Assembly: GCF_022271435.1 (NCBI RefSeq)
Contig: NZ_JAFIQY010000045.1
Location: 1 to 64,000 of the forward strand
Length of the DNA stretch: 64,000 nucleotides
DNA from: Streptomyces monomycini
GTDB lineage: Bacteria > Actinomycetota > Actinomycetes > Streptomycetales > Streptomycetaceae
Direction of reading: 5' to 3'
The translations under genes and the position numbers were made by a program. Of this stretch, positions 45,058 through 52,382 are shown in pieces. Positions within the stretch are counted from its first letter, which is position 1, and each line of letters begins with the position of its first letter. The notes under the pieces are model-generated. The model saw nothing but the letters and a program-made list of their open reading frames with translations, made no database searches and was not told the DNA's origin.

Positions 45058-45178
45058 ATGCCCCTCCCAACAGCTTGACAGTCAGCAACAGCGTGGCAAC
45101 CGCGCGTTGTTGACCGCAAGCCTGGGCCAGTAATTCACTCGATGTGATGAAGCCCAGCTCAACCGACGTGCTGATCAT
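45044..45178 (-). CDS. possible 44-aa upstream ORF coupled to the GntR gene
   Basis: ATG 45178, reading M-I-S-T-S-V-E-L-G-F-I-T-S-S-E-L-L-A-Q-A and ending G-G-A-C-A-F-R. Its stop overlaps the GntR start by 14 nt, so it could couple or regulate translation. GGAGGCAGG lies 8-16 nt upstream. It contains a TTA codon (E-L-L), which would make it bldA-dependent. Codon bias is weak, so it may be spurious. Confidence 0.3.
   Translation of the reverse strand: MISTSVELGFITSSELLAQACGQQRAVATLLLTVKLLGGACAFR
45097..45109. promoter_or_regulatory. short inverted repeat upstream of the GntR gene
   Basis: CAAC-N5-GTTG about 40 bp upstream of the GntR start; a possible autoregulatory site, weak on its own. 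Confidence 0.25.
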
Positions 45179-45329
45179 GGAAGTTGCCTGCCTCCGGCAC
45201 CCGTTCCCGGGATGCAGGCCCGTGTCGCCACCGCTACGGATGCGGGGACGTAGAGGGGAGATGCACTCGTCACACCGGTGAGTGGAGCGACGCGGGGCAC
45301 TGCTCCTCCACGCCGCGGGCCATGGGGGA

Positions 45330-45743
45330 TCACGCCGACACAGGCCGGACGCGATCACCGCACAGCTTGGCCATGTCGTCAATATCGGAAGTCAGCATGA
45401 CCACAGGGCGGTGCTGTCGCAGCGCGGCCTCGGCGACGGCCGCATCGATCGCGTACTTGTGTCCGTGCAACCCGGCATTCATCAGCAACTTCGAGGCGGC
45501 TCTCGCCTCCTCGTCACCGACCGGGACGACCCGCAGCCCGGAAAGCACCCGGTTCAGGCGGGACTTGTCCGTACGGGCATGGACGGCCTCGATGATGGCG
45601 AGCGCACTGATCACGACCTCCATGCCACGCGAGCGCGCCTCAGCGATCAGAGCCACCACCTGCTCGTCGTCGGCGAGCAGCTTCGAGAGCCCCTCGCTGT
45701 CGAGGACCAGCGTCCCCTCGTGACTCAGCTTGCGGCGGGCCAC
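45330..45743 (-). CDS. PIN-domain toxin (VapC family)
   Basis: 137 aa. The PIN acidic residues are D15 (TLVLDSEGL), E52 (IIEAVHA), D100 (YAIDAAVAEA) and D120 (LTSDIDDM), consistent with a Mg-dependent ribonuclease. GTG start at 45743; the gene overlaps the antitoxin gene by 19 bp, the usual toxin-antitoxin layout. Predicted to cleave specific tRNA or rRNA sites when freed from the antitoxin. Confidence 0.85.
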   Translation of the reverse strand: MARRKLSHEGTLVLDSEGLSKLLADDEQVVALIAEARSRGMEVVISALAIIEAVHARTDKSRLNRVLSGLRVVPVGDEEARAASKLLMNAGLHGHKYAIDAAVAEAALRQHRPVVMLTSDIDDMAKLCGDRVRPVSA

Positions 45744-46009
45744 TCGCCCTCCTCGGCGAACACCTCGTCGAAGACCTCCCGCGCCCGTTGACGAGCCGAC
45801 TCGGAGACCGGCCCCTTGCGGCTCTCGTAGTCCGCCAGGTACTCGTCCAGGACCTGCCCGCGCAGCTCACGCTCGACCGCCTCGGCGATGAACGCGGAGA
45901 ACTCCCGCTTGCCCACCCGAGCCCGGATCGCCTCCGCGGTCCCCTCCGGCAGCGACAAGCTCACCCGCGTCGCCGGCCCTTCCCCGATGCCGTACGTCGC
46001 CTCAGCCAT
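45725..46009 (-). CDS. antitoxin partner of the PIN toxin
   Basis: 94 aa from ATG 46009, reading M-A-E-A-T-Y-G-I-G-E-G. The N-terminal ATRVSLSLPEGTAEAIRARV looks like a ribbon-helix-helix DNA-binding domain, and the acidic C-terminal tail (REVFDEVFAEEGEWPAAS) would bind the toxin. No Shine-Dalgarno is visible and the ychF terminator lies only 19 nt upstream. A longer frame to 46057 would read through that hairpin and seems unlikely. Confidence 0.78.
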   Translation of the reverse strand: MAEATYGIGEGPATRVSLSLPEGTAEAIRARVGKREFSAFIAEAVERELRGQVLDEYLADYESRKGPVSESARQRAREVFDEVFAEEGEWPAAS

Positions 46010-46028
46010 GAGCACGGGAAAACGCAAA

Positions 46029-46054
46029 GGGCCCGACCCCGAAGAGTCGGACCC
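46029..46054 (-). terminator. ychF terminator with TTCG tetraloop
   Basis: Minus-strand GGGTCCGACTC-TTCG-GGGTCGGGCCC, an 11-bp stem with one wobble pair and a stable tetraloop, followed by TTTGCGTTTT. It is 50 bp beyond the ychF stop and just ahead of the antitoxin start. Confidence 0.85.
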
Positions 46055-46104
46055 CATCTGACCTGCACGTTTGCGAGATCAGCGACGTGGTGATACGTCA
46101 GCCG

Positions 46105-47193
46105 CTACACGTTGAACCGGAACTCCACCACATCCCCGTCCTGCATCACATAGTCCTTGCCCTCCATACGCGCCTTACCGGCCGCCCGGGCCTCGGCCAC
46201 CGACCCCGTCTCCACCAGGTCCTCGAACGAGATGACCTCGGCCTTGATGAAGCCCTTCTGGAAGTCCGTGTGGATCACGCCGGCCGCTTCGGGGGCCGTG
46301 GCGCCGCGCTTGATGGTCCAGGCGCGGGTTTCCTTGGGGCCGGCGGTGAGGTAGGTCTGGAGGCCGAGGGTGTTGAAGCCTACGTGGGCGAGGGTGGCGA
46401 GGCCGGGTTCTTCCTGGCCTACGGACTGGAGGAGTTCGAGGGCCTCCTCCTCGTCCAGTTCGGCGAGGTCGGCTTCCAGCTTGGCGTTGAGGAAGATGGC
46501 CTCGGCCGGGGCGACCAGGGCGCGCTGTTCGGCCTTGAAGTCGTCGTCGGTCAGCTCGTCCTCGTCGACGTTGAAGACGTAGAGGAAGGGCTTGGTGGTG
46601 AGGAGGTGGAGGTCGTGGAGGAGTTCCTCGTTACCGGAGCCCTGGACGATGCCCTGGGAGAAGAGGGTGTCGCCCTTTTCCAGGATCGCCTTGGCCTCTT
46701 CGACCGCCTTGACCTTCGGTGCGACGTCCTTCTTGATGCGCGACTCCTTCTGGAGGCGCGGCAGGACCTTCTCGATGGTCTGGAGGTCGGCGAGGATCAG
46801 CTCGGTGTTGATGGTCTCGATGTCGTCCCTGGGCGAGACCTTGCCGTCGACGTGGACGACGTTCTCGTCCTTGAAGGCGCGGATAACCTGGCAGATCGCG
46901 TCGGACTCGCGGATGTTCGCCAGGAACTTGTTGCCCAGGCCCTCGCCCTCGGAGGCGCCGCGGACGATGCCGGCGATGTCGACGAAGTCGACGGTGGCCG
47001 GGAGGATCTTCTGGGAGTCGAAGATCTCGGCCAGCTTGGCGAGGCGGGGGTCGGGGACGCCGACGACGCCGACGTTGGGCTCGATGGTGGCGAACGGGTA
47101 GTTGGCCGCCAGCACGTCGTTCTTGGTCAGGGCGTTGAACATGGTCGACTTGCCGACATTCGGCAGACCGACGATTCCGATCGTGAGCGACAC
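46105..47193 (-). CDS. ychF: Obg-like ATPase YchF
   Basis: 362 aa. P-loop GLPNVGKST near the N-terminus, the YchF-specific NVDE in place of NKxD (so ATP rather than GTP is preferred), and a C-terminal TGS domain ending YVMQDGDVVEFRFNV. GTG start at 47193 (GTGTCGCTCACG) after GGAAGTCGCCACC. Translation-associated ATPase linked to oxidative stress control. It is followed by a strong terminator. Confidence 0.95.
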   Translation of the reverse strand: MSLTIGIVGLPNVGKSTMFNALTKNDVLAANYPFATIEPNVGVVGVPDPRLAKLAEIFDSQKILPATVDFVDIAGIVRGASEGEGLGNKFLANIRESDAICQVIRAFKDENVVHVDGKVSPRDDIETINTELILADLQTIEKVLPRLQKESRIKKDVAPKVKAVEEAKAILEKGDTLFSQGIVQGSGNEELLHDLHLLTTKPFLYVFNVDEDELTDDDFKAEQRALVAPAEAIFLNAKLEADLAELDEEEALELLQSVGQEEPGLATLAHVGFNTLGLQTYLTAGPKETRAWTIKRGATAPEAAGVIHTDFQKGFIKAEVISFEDLVETGSVAEARAAGKARMEGKDYVMQDGDVVEFRFNV

Positions 47194-47490
47194 GGTGGCG
47201 ACTTCCCGGAGAGGATGCGGGTGGACTGGGCGACGGTACGTACGGACCGCTGGAGGCCCGGGCGGCCCTCGTGAGGGCCGTACGGTCCTCGGCGGACCGG
47301 TCGTCCAGTCTACGGGGCGAGGGAAGGGGTGGCGGAGGCGGCCGGAGGGCGGTTACGGGCGGAGTTCGAGGGGCCTGGGGGCGGGTACGCGTACGCTGCG
47401 TTACGGCCGCGGGGTGATTTGTACGCCGAATGGGCCGGTCAGGTCAGACAAAACGCGTGTCCTGTAACCGGTTGATACCACTTGGCGGCC
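47194..47490. other. divergent intergenic region ychF / DUF6542 gene
   Basis: About 300 bp. It must hold the ychF promoter, but apart from the -10-like box next to the DUF6542 gene I found no paired promoter elements and no repeats. Confidence 0.5.
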
Positions 47491-47496
47491 TACCGT
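47491..47496 (+). promoter_or_regulatory. candidate -10 box of leaderless DUF6542 gene
   Basis: TACCGT, 6 nt, GTG. A TTGATA lies at 47472-47477, but the 13-nt spacing is too short for a standard promoter. Confidence 0.4.
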
Positions 47497-47502
47497 TGCC
47501 GA

Positions 47503-48432
47503 GTGGAGCAACACAGAGCGCGCAGCCCCCAGCACAGTCCGCCCCGGACCGGCCGTCCGGCAGCGGGCCAGGACGCACGGCTTCCCCGCCCCGCGGAGGC
47601 CTTGCCGACGAACGCTCCGGAGGTCCGGGGCACTCGGGACGCCCGGAATGCCGTGAATGCGGCGGGCACTCCCGGAGCACCCAGGGCACCGGGCGGACCA
47701 GGCGCCCCGCGCGGCCCCGGAGCGGACGGGTACGGCGAGGAGAGTTCGACCGTCTACCGGGTCCGCGCGCGCCGGAGCGGGCCGCTGGCTCCGCTCGCGG
47801 CGGCCGCCGCGCGGCTGCCCGCGCCCCGGCTCACCGGGCTGGGGTGCGGCCTGCTCAGCACCCTCGCCCTCTTCGGCTTCGCCTTCCTCGACCGGCTGCT
47901 GTTCGGCGCCGCGCCGACGGCCTACGGAGTGTTCTTCGTCCTGGTGAGCGTGTGCGCCGGGCTGTGGGTACGGCCGTACGACCTGATCACGGCGCCGGTC
48001 GCGCTGCCCATCGCGTACACCGTCGGAACCGTACCGATCAGCCACAACACGGGCGGGGTGGGCGGCCTGCTGATGGGCGTCTTCACGGTGCTGGCGACGC
48101 AGGCGGGCTGGCTGTACGCGGGCACGCTGACCTGCGCGCTGATCGTCCTCGTACGCAAGGTGGCGGCCCTGGCGCGGCGGCAGGCCGAACGGCACGCGCG
48201 GCGGCAGGCGGCGCGTGCGGCGGGCCGGGCACCCGCACGGGCGCAGAGCGCCGGGAAGGCGCCGGGCGCGGAACCGGAGCGCGTGCGCCGGCGCGTGGAG
48301 CAGACGCCGGGGCCGGGACAGCGCCCGGGGCTGGGCCAGGGGCCGCACCGCCCCGGCCGCACGCCGGGGCAGTCCGCCGTCCAGCGGGCGGGCCAGGTCA
48401 GGGATCGGCCGGCCAGCCGACCTGCGACGTAG
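47503..48432 (+). CDS. DUF6542-type membrane protein
   Basis: 309 aa from GTG 47503. A disordered Pro/Ala/Gly/Arg-rich N-terminus of about 95 residues is followed by four transmembrane helices (LTGLGCGLLSTLALFGFAFL, AYGVFFVLVSVCAGLWV, LITAPVALPIAYTVGT, GLLMGVFTVLATQAGWLYAG and following), then a long Arg/Gln/Gly-rich C-terminal tail. The layout matches the Streptomyces DUF6542 family. The last 35 bp overlap the 3' end of ppgK on the opposite strand. Function unknown. Confidence 0.72.
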   Translation: MEQHRARSPQHSPPRTGRPAAGQDARLPRPAEALPTNAPEVRGTRDARNAVNAAGTPGAPRAPGGPGAPRGPGADGYGEESSTVYRVRARRSGPLAPLAAAAARLPAPRLTGLGCGLLSTLALFGFAFLDRLLFGAAPTAYGVFFVLVSVCAGLWVRPYDLITAPVALPIAYTVGTVPISHNTGGVGGLLMGVFTVLATQAGWLYAGTLTCALIVLVRKVAALARRQAERHARRQAARAAGRAPARAQSAGKAPGAEPERVRRRVEQTPGPGQRPGLGQGPHRPGRTPGQSAVQRAGQVRDRPASRPAT

Positions 48433-49276
48433 CGGAGGAGGGAGCGGGAGAAGCGCCGGGAGTGGCGGTGGAGAGGGGGCCTGCTGACGCGCCTGCGCCG
48501 GCGGGGGCCGCCGTGCCCTCCTGGCCCGCTGCCCGTGCGGCCATCGCGGCGCCCACGATGCCCGCGTTGTTCTGCAACTGGGCGGGCACGATCTCCGCCC
48601 GGATGCCCTCGATCAGCGGCAGGAACTTCGCCGCCTTGCGGCTGACGCCGCCGCCGATCACGAACAGCCGGGGCGAGAAGAGCATCTCCACGTGGGCCAG
48701 GTACTTCTGCACCCGGTGGGCCCACTGCTCCCAGCTCAGGTCCTCGTCGTCCTTGACCTTGGTGGACGCCCGCTTCTCCGCGTCGTGGCCGTGCAGCTCC
48801 AGGTGGCCCAGCTCGGTGTTGGGCACGAGCTTGCCGTCGGTGAAGACGGCGCTGCCGATACCGGTGCCGAAGGTGAGCACGACGACCGTGCCGCCGCGGC
48901 CCTTGCCCGCGCCGAAGTGCATCTCGGCCAGGCCCGCCGCGTCGGCGTCGTTGAGGACCGTGACCGGGCAGCCGTCGGTCTCGCCGCCGAGGCGGCCCGC
49001 CAGCAGCGCCGCCGCGTTCCGGTCGATCCACCCCTTGTCGACATTGGCCGCCGTACGGGTGACGCCGTCCGTCACCACGCCGGGGAACGTCGCGCCGACC
49101 GGTCCCGTCCAGCCGAAGTGGTCCACGACCTGCTGGACGCAGTCCGCGACCGCGTCCGGGGTCGCCGGCCGCGGGGTCAGTACCTTGTACCGCTCGTCCG
49201 CCAGGTCACCGCGCTCCAGGTCCACCGGGGCGCCCTTGATGCCCGACCCGCCGATGTCCACACCAAAGACCTTCAT
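48398..49276 (-). CDS. ppgK: polyphosphate glucokinase (ROK family)
   Basis: 292 aa. N-terminal phosphate-binding GVDIGGSGIKGAPVDL, ROK active-site region LNDADAAGLAEMHFGAG, and FGTGIGSA. Phosphorylates glucose with polyphosphate or ATP. The core ends about residue 250; the remaining Ala/Gly/Ser/Pro-rich tail is extra and overlaps the DUF6542 gene tail-to-tail. ATG 49276 is preceded by TAGCCT ending 6 nt upstream and no Shine-Dalgarno. Confidence 0.92.
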   Translation of the reverse strand: MKVFGVDIGGSGIKGAPVDLERGDLADERYKVLTPRPATPDAVADCVQQVVDHFGWTGPVGATFPGVVTDGVTRTAANVDKGWIDRNAAALLAGRLGGETDGCPVTVLNDADAAGLAEMHFGAGKGRGGTVVVLTFGTGIGSAVFTDGKLVPNTELGHLELHGHDAEKRASTKVKDDEDLSWEQWAHRVQKYLAHVEMLFSPRLFVIGGGVSRKAAKFLPLIEGIRAEIVPAQLQNNAGIVGAAMAARAAGQEGTAAPAGAGASAGPLSTATPGASPAPSSATSQVGWPADP

Positions 49277-49282
49277 GTCTAG

Positions 49283-49288
49283 AGGCTA
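49283..49288 (-). promoter_or_regulatory. candidate -10 box of leaderless ppgK promoter
   Basis: TAGCCT, 6 nt (CTAGAC), ATG on the minus strand. Confidence 0.5.
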
Positions 49289-49373
49289 GGCGGGGACGGG
49301 GCGGTTCACCCCTCGACTTTCGGGTTCGGAAGGGGATCCGCCGGACCGAGCGGACCGGGCGCCGTCCGGAGCC

Positions 49374-50426
49374 TCAGCCCTCGGCGGCGGTCTTCGCCTC
49401 GGAGCGCAGGTCGCGGCGGAGTTCCTTCGGCAGGGAGAAGGTGATCGACTCCTCGGCGGCCTTGACCGTCTCCACGTCCTCGTAGCCGCGCTGGGCGAGC
49501 CAGTCCAGGACGCCGTGCACCAGGACCTCGGGGACGGAGGCACCGGAGGTGAGGCCGACCGTGGTCACGCCCTCCAGCCAGCTCTCGTCGATCTCCTCCG
49601 CGCCGTCGACCAGGTGGGCCGTGCGGGCGCCGGCGCCGAGGGCGACCTCGACGAGGCGGACGGAGTTCGAGGAGTTCTTGGAGCCGACGACGATGACGAG
49701 GTCGGCCTCGGCGCCCATCTGCTTGACGGCGGTCTGGCGGTTCTGCGTGGCGTAGCAGATGTCGTCGCTGGGCGGGGAGAGAAGGTTGGGGTAGCGGCCC
49801 TTGATGGCGTCGACCGTCTCCATGGTCTCGTCGACCGAGAGGGTGGTCTGGGAGAGCCAGACGACCCGGTCCGGGTCGCGGACCTCGATGTTCTTCACGT
49901 CCTCGGGGCCGTCGACGAGGGTGATGTGCTCGGGAGCCTCGCCGCTGGTGCCGATGACCTCTTCGTGGCCCTCGTGGCCGATCAGGAGGATGTCGAAGTC
50001 CTCCTTGGCGTACCGGACGGCTTCCTTGTGGACCTTGGTGACCAGCGGGCAGGTGGCGTCGATGGTCGCCAGCTTGCCCTGCTTGGCCTCGTCGTGGACG
50101 ACCGGGGCGACGCCGTGCGCGGAGAAGATGACGATGTTGCCCTCGGGCACCTCCGCGGTCTCCTCGACGAAGATCGCGCCCTTCTTCTCCAGGGTCTTGA
50201 CGACGTACTTGTTGTGGACGATCTCGTGGCGCACGTAGACGGGCGCGCCGTACTGTTCCAGGGCTTTCTCGACGGCGATCACGGCACGGTCCACGCCCGC
50301 GCAATAGCCGCGGGGCGCGGCGAGCAGGACCCGGCGGCGGTCCTCGCGCGGTGCGGCGTCTCCGTCCGGAACGGTCTCGCCGTCCGGAACGGTGGCGGGC
50401 GACGGGCTGGGCGTAGCAGCAGTCAT
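49374..50426 (-). CDS. ispH: 4-hydroxy-3-methylbut-2-enyl diphosphate reductase IspH
   Basis: 350 aa; last step of the MEP isoprenoid pathway, producing IPP and DMAPP. The three [4Fe-4S] Cys are in PRGYCAGVD (C42), IDATCPLV and DDICYATQNRQ; the catalytic Glu motif is VGLTSGASVPEVLV-adjacent. Start ATG 50426 is preceded by TACGAT ending 7 nt upstream, suggesting a leaderless start; ATG 50435 is an alternative. The frame continues upstream to 50684 but is Arg/Pro/Gly-rich. Confidence 0.93.
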   Translation of the reverse strand: MTAATPSPSPATVPDGETVPDGDAAPREDRRRVLLAAPRGYCAGVDRAVIAVEKALEQYGAPVYVRHEIVHNKYVVKTLEKKGAIFVEETAEVPEGNIVIFSAHGVAPVVHDEAKQGKLATIDATCPLVTKVHKEAVRYAKEDFDILLIGHEGHEEVIGTSGEAPEHITLVDGPEDVKNIEVRDPDRVVWLSQTTLSVDETMETVDAIKGRYPNLLSPPSDDICYATQNRQTAVKQMGAEADLVIVVGSKNSSNSVRLVEVALGAGARTAHLVDGAEEIDESWLEGVTTVGLTSGASVPEVLVHGVLDWLAQRGYEDVETVKAAEESITFSLPKELRRDLRSEAKTAAEG

Positions 50427-50433
50427 ACGATCC

Positions 50434-50439
50434 ATCGTA
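50434..50439 (-). promoter_or_regulatory. candidate -10 box of leaderless ispH promoter
   Basis: TACGAT, 7 nt (GGATCGT), ATG on the minus strand. Confidence 0.45.
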
Positions 50440-50509
50440 CGGGGCCGACTTCGGGGTTCGTGATGCCGCCGGGACGTGGCGGGGCGCGCAGCGCGACGGG
50501 GGCGTGCGG

Positions 50510-50662
50510 GTTCCGCTTCACACGGGTTCACGCGGTTCACGCGGGTCGCGCGGGTCCACGAGGGTTCACGCGGGTCACGGGGGTTCACGCGGGCGTGGGC
50601 GCCCCCCACCGCCCCTCCGGCTCCCGCGCGCCCCCCTTGACCGCCCCCTTGACCGCCCCCCG
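50510..50662. repeat. GGTTCACGCGG-type and CCCCTTGACCG direct repeats
   Basis: In the 342-bp divergent region between ispH and the APC permease, GGTTCACGCGG-like units recur four times (50515-50594) with GGTCGCGCGG/GGTCCACGAGG variants between. A second pair, CCCCTTGACCGCC twice, lies at about 50633-50660 and includes -35-like TTGACC. Imperfect spacing suggests replication slippage products or a binding array. Confidence 0.55.
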
Positions 50663-50768
50663 GCCGCCTCTCCTGGCGCGTCACCCCCGTCCGGATGCGG
50701 CCTTGCCCGAAGCTGGGAGACAGCCGACGATCATCGTCGGCCGTACGTCCCCTGCTGGAGTGACCGCC

Positions 50769-52277
50769 ATGAGCGCACCGTCCGAGCCGAACCCGCCCGC
50801 CCGTCGTTCACCGCCGCCCTCCCCCGGACGCGCTGCGCGCGACGCCGCCTCCGGTACCGCCACGGCGCCCGGCGCGTCCGCCGCGCCCGACGGCGGCGGG
50901 CTCCGGCGCACGCTGTCCTTCCGCGACCTGGTCGTCTACGGGCTGCTGTTCATCGCCCCGATGGCGCCCGTCGGGATCTTCGGCACACTCCAGGCCAAGT
51001 CGCACGGCGCGATCACCATCGTCTACGTGGTGGCGACGGTCGCGATGGCCTTCACCGCGTACTCGTACGCGCAGATGGTGCGGGTCGCCCCGCAGGCCGG
51101 GTCGGTCTTCACCTACGCGCGGGCCGGGCTCGGCGACGGGGCGGGATTCGTCGCCGGGTGGATGGCGATGCTCGACTACCTGCTGATCCCGGCGGTGGCG
51201 TACCTCTTCTCCGGCATCGCCATGCACGCGCTGGTGCCGTCCGTGCACCAGTGGGTGTGGACGGCGCTCGCGGTGGTCGTCACCACGCTGCTGAACCTCC
51301 TGGGGGTACGGACGGCGGCGGTGGCCGGCTTCGTGGTGCTGGCGATGGAGCTCGCGGTGCTGGTGGTGTTCGTGGTGACGGCGGTGTGGGTGCTGGCCAC
51401 GGACGGGGCGCAGCGCGGCTGGTCGGTGCCGCTGACCGGCGAGGGGGCGTTCTCCACGAGTGCGGTGCTGGCCGCGGTGTCGGTCGCGGTGCTGTCGTAT
51501 CTGGGGTTCGATGCGATCGCTTCGTTCGCGGAGGAGGCGAAGGAAGCGCCGCGCGAAGCACGTCCGGGGGAAGGTGGCGGCGGGCGGCGGGCGGGCGGAG
51601 CGCCGGTGGCGCGGGCCGTACTGGTCTGCCTGGTCGTCGCGGGGGTGCTGTTCGCCGTACAGACGTACCTGGCGGCGCTGCTGGCGCCGATGTCGGCGGC
51701 GGAGCTGGCGGAGAAGCCCGCCGAGCAGGGCGACGCCTTCTACACGACGGCGAACGCGGCCGCCGGCGAATGGCTGCAGAAGCTGGTGGCGGCGAGCAAA
51801 GCCGTCGGGGCGGCGTTCGCGGCGCTGGCGGGGCAGGCGGCGGCCGGGCGGCTGCTGTTCGCGATGGCGCGGGACCGGCGGCTGCCGGGCGCGATGTCGA
51901 AGGTGGACGCGGGCAGCGGGGTGCCGCGCCGGGCCTTGCTGGGCGCCGCGGTGGTGACGCTGGTCGCGGCGGTGTGGGCGGCCCGTCGCGACGACGGTCT
52001 GGACCACCTGTCCTCGATCGTCAACGTGGGCGCGCTGACCGCCTTCGGGCTGCTGCACGCCTCGGTGATCGGCTGGTTCTGGGTACGCAAGCGGGCCGAG
52101 CGGCCGAGCCTCCTCAAGCATGTGCTGGTGCCGGTACTGGGGCTGGGTGTGGTGGTCGCGGTCGTCGTGGAGGCGTCCCGGACCGCGCAGATCGTCGGCG
52201 CGGCCTGGTTGGTGGTGGGGCTGGTGGTACTGGCGGTGCAGTACGGGCGGCGGAAGGCCGGGGCGGCGGGTGGCTGA
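50769..52277 (+). CDS. APC-family amino-acid permease
   Basis: 502 aa with about 12 helices. After a 45-residue Pro/Ser/Ala-rich N-terminal tail, the first helix reads LVVYGLLFIAPMAPVGIFGT, diverged from the classical GIGSGIF-type APC motif. VARAVLVCLVVAGVLFAVQT and later helices complete the fold; SYLGFDAIASFAEEAKEAPRE is the APC helix 6 to loop signature. Close to putrescine/aromatic amino-acid transporter types, substrate unclear. ATG 50769 with GGAGTGACC upstream. Confidence 0.85.
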   Translation: MSAPSEPNPPARRSPPPSPGRAARDAASGTATAPGASAAPDGGGLRRTLSFRDLVVYGLLFIAPMAPVGIFGTLQAKSHGAITIVYVVATVAMAFTAYSYAQMVRVAPQAGSVFTYARAGLGDGAGFVAGWMAMLDYLLIPAVAYLFSGIAMHALVPSVHQWVWTALAVVVTTLLNLLGVRTAAVAGFVVLAMELAVLVVFVVTAVWVLATDGAQRGWSVPLTGEGAFSTSAVLAAVSVAVLSYLGFDAIASFAEEAKEAPREARPGEGGGGRRAGGAPVARAVLVCLVVAGVLFAVQTYLAALLAPMSAAELAEKPAEQGDAFYTTANAAAGEWLQKLVAASKAVGAAFAALAGQAAAGRLLFAMARDRRLPGAMSKVDAGSGVPRRALLGAAVVTLVAAVWAARRDDGLDHLSSIVNVGALTAFGLLHASVIGWFWVRKRAERPSLLKHVLVPVLGLGVVVAVVVEASRTAQIVGAAWLVVGLVVLAVQYGRRKAGAAGG

Positions 52278-52370
52278 CGCCGCGACGGTCCGTACGGGCA
52301 TCGGGTCGCGCGCCCCGACGGTCCGTACGGGCGCGGAGCCGCGCGCCCCGGCGTTGTCAGTGCCGGGCTA

Positions 52371-52376
52371 TACGCT
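52371..52376 (+). promoter_or_regulatory. candidate -10 box of leaderless xseA promoter
   Basis: TACGCT, 6 nt (CGTGGC), ATG. TTGTCA at 52354-52359 is only 11 nt upstream, too close to be its -35. Confidence 0.45.
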
Positions 52377-52382
52377 CGTGGC

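Noticed and set aside
45044..45382. 112-aa reading of the frame upstream of GntR
   Set aside because: The upstream part overlaps the vapC gene end and lacks codon bias; only the last 44 codons are kept as a weak candidate.
44305..46009. Integrative element remnant (KorSA-like GntR next to VapBC)
   Set aside because: No integrase, attachment site, tRNA, replication or transfer gene nearby and no compositional break.
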